From the NCBI GenBank assembly GCA_030625285.1, contig DAOURC010000051.1, positions 1 through 5,786 on the forward strand: a stretch of DNA of 5,786 nt, given 5' to 3'. Position numbers and translations under genes: made by a program. The DNA comes from Eubacteriales bacterium. GTDB taxonomy: Bacteria; Bacillota; Clostridia; Peptostreptococcales; Acidaminobacteraceae. The notes beneath the pieces are model-generated. The model was not told the DNA's origin. It searched no databases and was given only the letters and a program-made list of their open reading frames with translations. Within the stretch, counting starts at the first letter, position 1. Every line of letters starts with the position of its first letter. Positions 1 through 4,961 of this stretch are shown piece by piece.

Positions 1-190
1 ACTTACCGTAGTCCATAATTTTACAAACCGGTGGTTTTGCATTTGGAGCAATTTTAACCAAGTCAAATTTCTTTTCAATCGCCATGTTCATAGCATCTTT
101 TGTCGAAACAATACCCAATTGTTCACCATCAACATCAATTAATCGGACTTCTCTGTCGCGAATATCTTCATTAATTTCAGTTTTTTTAAT
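1..190 (-). CDS. infC: Translation initiation factor IF-3, N-terminal part (gene continues beyond left edge)
   Basis: IF-3 binds the 30S subunit, keeps it apart from 50S and proofreads start-codon selection. The 63 visible codons give the typical IF-3 N-terminal domain: [13 protein letters not shown] near the start, then GEQLGIVS, and the family hallmark [18 protein letters not shown] at the window edge. The C-terminal domain lies outside the window. Start choice: an in-frame TAG at 203-205 bounds the N-terminus. Between it and the coding block only GTG (197-199) and ATT (188-190) are usable starts. The Shine-Dalgarno AGGGGGTG directly abuts or overlaps the GTG but sits 8 nt before the ATT, so I choose ATT, read as Met, giving [15 protein letters not shown] is the known autoregulatory start of infC in E. 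coli. The gene is preceded by its own promoter and an L20-type leader. In Firmicutes it normally leads rpmI and rplT, which would be left of the window. The identity is certain; the start is well supported. Confidence 0.96.
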   Translation of the reverse strand, partial: MKKTEINEDIRDREVRLIDVDGEQLGIVSTKDAMNMAIEKKFDLVKIAPNAKPPVCKIMDYGK

Positions 191-204
191 AACGTACACC
201 CCCT
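188..204 (-). promoter_or_regulatory. infC ribosome binding site and AUU start codon
   Basis: On the minus strand AGGGGG (199-204) plus TG matches the complement of the 16S rRNA tail over eight bases with one G-U wobble. Eight nt then separate AGGGGG from ATT at 190-188. A GTG three codons upstream overlaps this site and would have almost no spacing. The in-frame TAG at 205-203 excludes longer starts. An unusually strong binding site with a poor start codon fits IF-3 autoregulation, because IF-3 itself discriminates against non-AUG starts. That functional reading is inferred from E. coli. Confidence 0.75.
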
Positions 205-225
205 AATATTTTTCTTGCTTTACCC

Positions 226-256
226 AATAAAAAATGAGCAGACAAAGTCCGCTCAT
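226..256 (-). terminator. Intrinsic terminator of the infC leader attenuator
   Basis: On the minus strand ATGAGCGGAC (256-247) and GTCTGCTCAT (243-234) pair over 10 bp with one G-U. The loop is TTT, and the hairpin is followed by a run of six T (counting the last stem base) and then ATT. It lies about 35 nt before the infC start. Its 5' arm is the segment that the upstream antiterminator would sequester, so it is conditional. With no other terminator after thrS, it probably also ends part of the thrS transcripts. Confidence 0.88.
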
Positions 257-342
257 AAATAATTTAATTTATTTTACCTTATGAACTACAGCGTTATAAG
301 GTGAGAAGTTACGGACCTCTTCTTTCATCATATTCAATTACT
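228..342 (-). promoter_or_regulatory. infC leader: ribosomal protein L20 type attenuator
   Basis: The roughly 110-nt 5' leader of infC holds three pairing elements. First, GAGGTCCG (319-312) can pair over 8 bp (two G-U) with CGGACTTT (251-244), which would occupy the 5' arm of the terminator. Second, ACCTTAT AAC and GTT C ATAAGGT (302-276) form a 10-bp hairpin with one bulged C and a GCTGTA loop. Third, there is a terminator hairpin just before infC. Position, the GGUCCG element and the mutually exclusive folds match the known Firmicutes L20 leader, in which L20 binds an rRNA-like fold and favours termination of infC-rpmI-rplT. The structure is seen in the sequence; the ligand is inferred from family knowledge and context. 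Confidence 0.78.
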
Positions 343-347
343 CAAAT

Positions 348-376
348 ATAATAGCACTAATATTCATTAATGTCAA
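348..376 (-). promoter_or_regulatory. Sigma-A type promoter of the infC operon
   Basis: The minus strand has TTGACA (376-371), a 17-nt spacer and TATTAT (353-348). TGC directly before the -10 box makes it an extended -10 promoter. The -35 is perfect and the -10 has one mismatch. Transcription would start around 343-341, just upstream of the L20-type leader. The -35 box starts only 4 nt behind the thrS stop codon. Confidence 0.85.
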
Positions 377-380
377 ATGA

Positions 381-2294
381 TTATAAATTAAAAGTTTTGT
401 TTTTTATTTCTTTTTGAAGATCTTCGATAAACGACTCGATAGATTGAACACCGATTTCTCCTTTATCTCGACTCCTCACAGAAATCTCTCCCGATTCGAT
501 CTCTTTTTCACCAACAACTAACATATAAGGCACCTTTTGAAGCTGAGCTTCTCTTATCTTGTAACCTACTTTTTCGCTTCTTTCATCCACACCTACTCTT
601 AGACCTGCATCATAAAGCTGTTTTTTGATTGTCTTTGCAAAATCAGCATGTCTATCTGCAACTGGAATAATCTTAACTTGCTCAGGTGCAATCCAAAGTG
701 GGAATTTCCCAGCAAAATGTTCAATCAAAATTCCGATGAATCTTTCTACCGAACCATAAACAACTCTATGAATAACTATCGGTCTATGTTTTTCTCCATC
801 TTTCCCAATGTAAGACAGTTCAAATCTTTGAGGCAATTGCATGTCTAGCTGAATAGTTCCACATTGCCAGGAACGTCCAATGGCATCTTTTAAATGAAAG
901 TCAATTTTAGGACCGTAGAAAGCTCCATCACCTTCATTGATTTTATAAGGGATTTCCATTTCATCTAACGCTGCAGCCAGTGACGACTCTGCATGATCCC
1001 ATTCTTCCTTTGTTCCCATAGATTTTTCAGGTTTAGTGGACAACTCTACGAAATATTCAAATCCGAATGTCGAGTAAACCTCGTCAAATAATCTAGTAAC
1101 GCCCATAATCTCGTCTTTTATCTGCTCAGGAAGCATGAAGATATGTGCATCATCTTGAGTAAATGCCCTTACTCTCATCAGTCCATGTAACGCGCCTGAT
1201 AATTCATGTCTATGCACACGACCAATTTCACCCATTCTAATCGGTAGATCTCTATATGATTTTATGCTTTGATTATAAACAAGCATTCCACCAGGGCAAT
1301 TCATCGGCTTTATAGCGTAGTCTTCATCATCTATTTTCAACGAATACATATTCTCTTTATAATGATACCAGTGACCTGAAGTTTCCCAAAGTTTTCTGTT
1401 GAGAATTATAGGTGTTTCAATTTCAACATATTCGTCTCTTGTATGAATTTCTCTCCAATATTCCAATAGTTGATTTTTAAGTATTGTTCCATTAGGTAAA
1501 AAGAACGGAAATCCAGGACCTTCCTCTAGTAGAGCAAATAAATCAAGTTCCTTGCCAAGTTTTCTATGATCTCTTTTTTTAGCTTCTTCTAATCTTACAA
1601 TATATTCTTCAAGTAAAGACGCCTTAGAAAATGAAGTTCCATAAATTCTTTGAAGCATCTTGTTCTTAACGTCGCCTTTCCAATAAGCGCCTGCTAAATT
1701 CAATAATTTTATAGCTTTGATTTTTGAAGTATCAGGAGCATGCACGCCTGCACATAAGTCTACAAAATCTCCTTGTTTATAAAAAGATATAATCTCTCCT
1801 TCAGGAAGTTCATTGATTAATTGAACCTTATAAGATTCTTCTTTTTCTTCCATGAATTTAATCGCTTCATCTTTCGGCAATTCAAATCTCTCAAGTTTTA
1901 ATTTTTCTTTTATGATTTTTTTCATTTCAACTTCTATTTTTTCCATATCCTCAGGAGTAAAAATATGCTCCGAATCAAAATCATAGTAAAATCCATCTTC
2001 GATTGCAGGACCTATTGCAAGTTTTGTCCCTGGAAACAATCTAAGTACGGCTTGCGCCAATATATGAGAACTTGTATGTCTAAACGCGTGCTTTCCTTCT
2101 TCATCATTGAATGTGAATATACCAACCTGTGCATCTTCATTTAATACGCAAGACAAATCGGCTTCTTCTCCGTTTATTTCTCCGATGATAGCTTCTTTAG
2201 CCAAACGTCCACTAATGGATTTTGCGATTTCAAATAATGAAATTCCTTTTTCAAATTCTCTTATAGAGCCATCTTTTAATGTTACTTTAATCAT
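381..2294 (-). CDS. thrS: Threonyl-tRNA synthetase
   Basis: Class II synthetase that charges tRNA-Thr with threonine in the cytoplasm. At 637 residues it has the usual bacterial length and all domains in order. The TGS domain covers about residues 1-62. The editing domain (N2) covers about 65-225, with the hydrolytic-site pattern HTSSH (H73, H77) and C181/H185 in DLCAGVH. The class II catalytic core covers about 240-530 and the anticodon-binding domain about 535-632. The zinc ligands that recognise threonine are in place: C333 in MNCPGG, H384 in DDAH and H509 in IHR. Motif 2 lies around HRHELSGALHGLMRVR (361-376) and motif 3 around GSVERFIGILIEHF (514-527). Editing and catalytic sites both look intact, so this is a full-length editing-competent enzyme. 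The ATG follows AAAGGAGG at 8 nt. A T-box leader precedes it and infC follows, a common neighbourhood. The stop codon is followed almost at once by the infC promoter, with no separate terminator. Confidence 0.98.
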   Translation of the reverse strand: MIKVTLKDGSIREFEKGISLFEIAKSISGRLAKEAIIGEINGEEADLSCVLNEDAQVGIFTFNDEEGKHAFRHTSSHILAQAVLRLFPGTKLAIGPAIEDGFYYDFDSEHIFTPEDMEKIEVEMKKIIKEKLKLERFELPKDEAIKFMEEKEESYKVQLINELPEGEIISFYKQGDFVDLCAGVHAPDTSKIKAIKLLNLAGAYWKGDVKNKMLQRIYGTSFSKASLLEEYIVRLEEAKKRDHRKLGKELDLFALLEEGPGFPFFLPNGTILKNQLLEYWREIHTRDEYVEIETPIILNRKLWETSGHWYHYKENMYSLKIDDEDYAIKPMNCPGGMLVYNQSIKSYRDLPIRMGEIGRVHRHELSGALHGLMRVRAFTQDDAHIFMLPEQIKDEIMGVTRLFDEVYSTFGFEYFVELSTKPEKSMGTKEEWDHAESSLAAALDEMEIPYKINEGDGAFYGPKIDFHLKDAIGRSWQCGTIQLDMQLPQRFELSYIGKDGEKHRPIVIHRVVYGSVERFIGILIEHFAGKFPLWIAPEQVKIIPVADRHADFAKTIKKQLYDAGLRVGVDERSEKVGYKIREAQLQKVPYMLVVGEKEIESGEISVRSRDKGEIGVQSIESFIEDLQKEIKNKTFNL

Positions 2295-2313
2295 ATCTGT
2301 ATCCTCCTTTTTT

Positions 2314-2356
2314 AAAATAAAAAAACCCGTCCTTAATAAATATAAAAGGACGAGTT
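2314..2356 (-). terminator. T-box conditional terminator of thrS
   Basis: AACTCGTCCTT (2356-2346) pairs with AAGGACGGGTT (2334-2324) over 11 bp with one G-U. The loop is 11 nt and the hairpin ends in seven T, counting the stem end, then ATTTT. Its 5' arm overlaps the 3' strand of the antiterminator, the normal T-box switch design. The thrS ribosome binding site follows directly after the T-tract. Confidence 0.93.
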
Positions 2357-2564
2357 AACGCGGTTCCACCTTAGTTGCTATAAATAGCCACTCACAAAGC
2401 CGTAACGAGACTTTAATCGCTGATGTTTCACTTATGCTACTAAACCAGAGCTTAGGGATTAGTTTTCCTCTATTACTTACTTGAAAAAGCTTACAGCCAT
2501 CGACTTTTTCTCTCTTTAAGCAGTTGATACAGTACTTGTTCCCATCATCGCTAAAATGTAATTT
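2319..2564 (-). promoter_or_regulatory. T-box riboswitch (threonine, thrS leader)
   Basis: The T-box senses uncharged tRNA and lets transcription continue into thrS when tRNA-Thr is not aminoacylated. The conserved T-box AAGGTGGAACCGCG is at 2372-2359. Its bulge UGGA (2368-2365) would pair with a tRNA end UCCA, predicting a U discriminator base. Stem I is recognisable: a base helix GGGA/TCCC (2543-2540 with 2458-2455), an AGTA motif (2536-2533), AGAGAG, and a 7-bp apical hairpin GAAAAAG/CTTTTTC (2510-2504 with 2489-2483) with GATGGCTG in its loop. On the 3' side of the specifier loop GAAAACTAA carries ACU (2463-2461), a threonine codon, agreeing with the gene controlled. Stem III is the hairpin at 2391-2374. 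In the antiterminator, AAGG (2372-2369) pairs with CCTT (2349-2346), which is also part of the terminator. The specifier assignment rests on a hand fold. Confidence 0.95.
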
Positions 2565-2569
2565 TTATT

Positions 2570-2598
2570 ATTTTATAACTTTTATTTGCAAATGTCAA
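2570..2598 (-). promoter_or_regulatory. Sigma-A type promoter of thrS
   Basis: Perfect TTGACA (2598-2593), a 17-nt spacer and TAAAAT (2575-2570) on the minus strand predict a start near 2565-2563. That leaves a leader of about 270 nt, the usual size for a T-box. The -35 box begins immediately behind the stop codon of the DUF445 gene. The spacer contains a 10-bp perfect palindrome, ATTTGCAAAT (2584-2593); it may be chance in AT-rich DNA. Confidence 0.8.
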
Positions 2599-2599
2599 A

Positions 2600-3178
2600 T
2601 TATATGGATAATACTATCAAACCTTGAACAAAACCGATCAATAGTCCTAATACTCCACCTAATATTTCAATATGCCTAAGTTCTTTACGCACAATTTTAA
2701 GAATAACTTCTTCTAGTTTGATAAAGTCGAAGGCCATTATTTTTTCTTCAACGATTTCATTTATCTTGATATTTTCCGTTGCCTCGTGAATCATCTTCTC
2801 GCTGAGTTCATTAATTAAATCGTCACCTTTTTCTTGGATGAATTGATCTACATAAACGGTAACTACTGAAGATGGTATAAAAGGCGGCAATTTTTCTGAA
2901 ATTGCACTTGATATCTTCTCTCCAACTTCTTTTTTCAATTTTTCCTTATCTGCATTTTCAATAAAAACATCCATCAATTCTTCGACCATAACAAGTTCTG
3001 ATGCAACTAGTTCACCTATACTGATGGCGATATCAGGTTTTCTTTTTGGTATAAGTCCCTGCAATTTAAAGATTTTGGTTGGCTCATAAGGCCTAAATAA
3101 CAATTTTATCGCAATGACATTTGTTGAATATCCTATCAACGCACCTATCAAACTTAAAAACAATAATTTTTCTATCAT
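2600..3178 (-). CDS. DUF445 family membrane protein, short form
   Basis: The 192-residue protein shows both ends typical of DUF445 (the family of B. subtilis YheB). The N-terminal hydrophobic segment, about residues 4-28, carries GALIGYSTNVIAIKLLFRP and is followed by GLIPKRKPDIA. The C-terminal segment, about 172-191, is preceded by EEVILKIVRKELRHIEILGG. Between them lies a charged, mainly helical stretch of about 110 residues. Other DUF445 members can be much longer, so this is a compact form, not an obvious truncation. Two membrane segments at the ends suggest a membrane-anchored helical domain; its biochemical role is not known. The ATG follows AGGAG at 9 nt, and this site overlaps the stop codon of the upstream DUF6873 gene 12 nt away. 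The two genes are therefore probably cotranscribed. No terminator follows before the thrS promoter. Family assignment is firm; function is unknown. Confidence 0.9.
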   Translation of the reverse strand: MIEKLLFLSLIGALIGYSTNVIAIKLLFRPYEPTKIFKLQGLIPKRKPDIAISIGELVASELVMVEELMDVFIENADKEKLKKEVGEKISSAISEKLPPFIPSSVVTVYVDQFIQEKGDDLINELSEKMIHEATENIKINEIVEEKIMAFDFIKLEEVILKIVRKELRHIEILGGVLGLLIGFVQGLIVLSI

Positions 3179-3190
3179 CTACATCCACTC

Positions 3191-3886
3191 CTAATATATC
3201 GGTATAATACTCCCTAAATCTATCAATTCAATATCTTTAGGATAGTAAATTTTTATTTTTTTTGATTCGATAAAGTCTTTTATTCTTTCATAATCCCTAT
3301 GTAATTCAATGTTTCCTGTAAAAACCATTTCACTTTCAGATATTTTACCACCTGCTCCGCCAATAAAACCGTACTCCATTTGATCTAGAAGTATCCCACT
3401 GGGTTCAATAAGCAAAACATCGAATGTATCCTTGGCACTGTTATAAATGCCAACATCGGTCGTTATAAAGCTTTCATTGTCCACAGGCAAGACATTGCAT
3501 TTTGCATATCCCTGCTTCACTAGTATTTTTTCATCATAATAATCTAGAATCGAATCATCATTATATTTAGAACCTATCAGTATATCGTTTATAACTGCTG
3601 AATTATAAAGGACATTCTCAGGATACTTGAATCCGACACTCTTTTTGCCTTTGATTATTTCAACATCAAATTCACTTAGACTCTCAACATAATAATCAAA
3701 CATATTAGGGTCGATAATGTATCTCGACTTATCTTGAAAAACAAACAAATCTGGATGATCAGACACCGCATCGTAAACAAACTTGTTTTCTTTTGTAAGA
3801 ATCACTTCTAAATCCAATTTCTCCAGAAAACCGATTAGTTTCTTATCAGCTTTATGAGATAAAATTATAGCCTTTGCTCTTTTCAT
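3191..3886 (-). CDS. DUF6873 family protein (GME/pentein-like fold)
   Basis: I recognise this as the DUF6873 family, assigned to the GME fold (guanidino-group modifying enzyme-like, a propeller of repeated beta-beta-alpha-beta units). No reaction is established. Conserved-looking blocks, numbered from the start chosen here (231 residues), are a HPD motif near H44, QGYAKCNVLPVD around 125-136, FITTDVGIY around 140-148, YGFIGGAGGKI around 172-182 and GNIELH around 191-196. C130 is the only cysteine. No signal peptide or membrane segment is visible, so it should be cytosolic. Start choice: an ATG ten codons upstream (3916) has no ribosome binding site and lies in the loop of a small hairpin, whereas ATG at 3886 is preceded by AGGTGAT, a match to the 16S rRNA tail. 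It is first in an operon with the DUF445 gene and has its own promoter. The family call is from memory of the motifs, not a search. Confidence 0.83.
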   Translation of the reverse strand: MKRAKAIILSHKADKKLIGFLEKLDLEVILTKENKFVYDAVSDHPDLFVFQDKSRYIIDPNMFDYYVESLSEFDVEIIKGKKSVGFKYPENVLYNSAVINDILIGSKYNDDSILDYYDEKILVKQGYAKCNVLPVDNESFITTDVGIYNSAKDTFDVLLIEPSGILLDQMEYGFIGGAGGKISESEMVFTGNIELHRDYERIKDFIESKKIKIYYPKDIELIDLGSIIPIY

Positions 3887-3904
3887 AAAATCACCTATTT
3901 CATC

Positions 3905-3925
3905 AAAAACAACCATACGGGTTGT
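3905..3925 (-). promoter_or_regulatory. Small hairpin with T-run in the DUF6873 gene leader
   Basis: ACAACC (3925-3920) and GGTTGT (3914-3909) pair perfectly over 6 bp around the loop CGTAT, and five T follow (3909-3905). It lies in the short leader between promoter and ribosome binding site. The stem is short for an efficient terminator, so it may be a weak attenuator, an mRNA-stabilising 5' hairpin, or chance. Confidence 0.4.
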
Positions 3926-3938
3926 GTATAGCTAATAC

Positions 3939-3967
3939 ATGATACAATATTATCATTATTTGGTCAA
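3939..3967 (-). promoter_or_regulatory. Promoter of the DUF6873-DUF445 operon
   Basis: TTGACC (3967-3962), a 17-nt spacer and TATCAT (3944-3939) on the minus strand form a good sigma-A type promoter. It lies just downstream of the phosphotransferase terminator, so this operon is probably transcribed independently of the genes to its right. The start would fall near 3934-3931, leaving a short leader of about 45-50 nt. Confidence 0.7.
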
Positions 3968-3994
3968 TTATAAACTCCGATTATCAATGCTGCA

Positions 3995-4034
3995 ACAATA
4001 AAAATAAAACTCCAGATTTATAAAATCTAAAGTT
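3995..4034 (-). terminator. Intrinsic terminator of the phosphotransferase gene
   Basis: AACTTTAGATTT (4034-4023) pairs with AAATCTGGAGTT (4019-4008) over 12 bp with two G-U pairs and a TAT loop. It is followed by the T-rich stretch TTATTTTTATTG. It begins 14 nt behind the phosphotransferase stop codon and separates that transcript from the DUF6873 operon. The stem is rather AT-rich, so termination may be incomplete. Confidence 0.82.
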
Positions 4035-4048
4035 TCACTTATATTCAT

Positions 4049-4945
4049 TTACTTATTTTTGTGATTGTTAATCACTTTCTTCAAACCATTAAAACTTCTT
4101 TCAAGTTGCATTAAATTCTCTTTGTGAAAATCGCCATCAATCAAATTTCTTCTTACACTCCATCCAATACCTCCTATTGCATTAAAAAATAAAAAGAAAG
4201 GTAGTGTGATACTTAAATCCGGAAGCTCTTTCATTATCTCATAACCCGCTAAAAACGGCTCTTTAGTCTCTGGATACCTACTCCAAATATATTCATTTAT
4301 TTTGGTGAAATCTATTTCAGCAGCACCGCCTCTTGAACTTTCAAAGTCGATCAGTCCCACTATCTTATTGTCTTTAACCAATACATTTCCAGGTCTAAAA
4401 TCAAAATGAGAAAAAACAGGCGCTTCAGGTTCTACAGCATACTCGATGAATCTATTAAAATAGTAGTCGCATTTTACCCGAATATCATCCGTCATATTAC
4501 TGCCTATTTCTTTCATCCATTCATGATATCGAACTTCAACACCTGGCCACCATTTTTCCTCATAGCCTTCAACAAGACTATAAATCGGTATTTTAATTGT
4601 ATGCATCTGCCCTAGGAGTCGACCGAGTGAATACGCCATTTTCATATCTATGGGAAGCTCAAGTGGCTTCCCATCAATATAAGATAATAAAAGCGCTCCG
4701 GGTATTTCGTCATTTCCATACCATACATCGATAACCTTAGGCACAGGAAGAAGATTTTTCAATCGATTGAGAGAATCGAGTTCTCGTTCTAGTTTCAACC
4801 TATTGTATGGTACTTTGAGAACAACTTTTTCTCCTGATGTCAATTCTATAATACGTACATCCGAGCTAAATGAATCTGCTACTTCTTCCACTATCGCTAC
4901 AGATAAACCTAATTCTTTTATTGCGATTTCAATTCGATTCTCCAT
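4049..4945 (-). CDS. Phosphotransferase, APH/choline kinase-like fold, substrate unknown
   Basis: This 298-residue protein has the two-lobed fold of the aminoglycoside phosphotransferase superfamily, which transfers the ATP gamma-phosphate to small-molecule hydroxyls. The N-lobe shows VVLKV with the likely ATP-contacting K44 and a helix glutamate near LERELDSL (52-59). LLLSYIDGKPL (85-95) is the hinge region. The catalytic loop reads HFDFRPGN (180-187), giving catalytic D182 and N187. LIDFESS (198-204) supplies the metal-binding D200. All key residues are intact. The C-lobe ends with a hydrophobic helix around 247-263 and a basic tail. Substrate cannot be read from the sequence. Members phosphorylate aminoglycosides, choline, homoserine, thiamine or sugars, so resistance should not be assumed. 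The ATG follows GAGG at 6 nt and lies 16 nt behind the upstream gene, suggesting an operon. A terminator follows. Confidence 0.87.
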   Translation of the reverse strand: MENRIEIAIKELGLSVAIVEEVADSFSSDVRIIELTSGEKVVLKVPYNRLKLERELDSLNRLKNLLPVPKVIDVWYGNDEIPGALLLSYIDGKPLELPIDMKMAYSLGRLLGQMHTIKIPIYSLVEGYEEKWWPGVEVRYHEWMKEIGSNMTDDIRVKCDYYFNRFIEYAVEPEAPVFSHFDFRPGNVLVKDNKIVGLIDFESSRGGAAEIDFTKINEYIWSRYPETKEPFLAGYEIMKELPDLSITLPFFLFFNAIGGIGWSVRRNLIDGDFHKENLMQLERSFNGLKKVINNHKNK

Positions 4946-4961
4946 TCATTACCTCACAATT

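Noticed and set aside
197..199. GTG as start codon of infC
   Set aside because: The only good Shine-Dalgarno sequence directly abuts or overlaps it, leaving no usable spacing; the ATT three codons later is ideally spaced.
365..372. Palindrome CATTAATG beside the infC -35 box
   Set aside because: Eight AT-rich bases are expected by chance and no hairpin or repeated copy supports a function.
648..848. Open frame of 66 codons on the plus strand inside thrS
   Set aside because: It lies wholly opposite the conserved thrS coding sequence, has no ribosome binding site and its translation resembles no family.
2107..2358. Open frame of 83 codons on the plus strand over the thrS start and leader
   Set aside because: It covers the antisense of the thrS TGS domain and the T-box terminator; composition is that of antisense translation, with no start signal.
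2584..2593. Perfect 10-bp palindrome ATTTGCAAAT in the thrS promoter spacer, as a possible operator
   Set aside because: It is short and AT-rich, and the T-box already explains thrS control; no second copy supports a regulator site.
3887..3916. Ten-residue N-terminal extension of the DUF6873 protein
   Set aside because: No ribosome binding site precedes this ATG and it lies in a hairpin loop; the internal ATG at 3886 has AGGTGAT at good spacing.
4406..4615. Open frame of 69 codons on the plus strand inside the phosphotransferase gene
   Set aside because: It is antisense to the conserved catalytic loop region and has no supporting signals.
4049..4945. Aminoglycoside resistance gene
   Set aside because: Only the general kinase fold is visible; the sequence does not match a resistance subfamily I recognise, and there is no mobile context.
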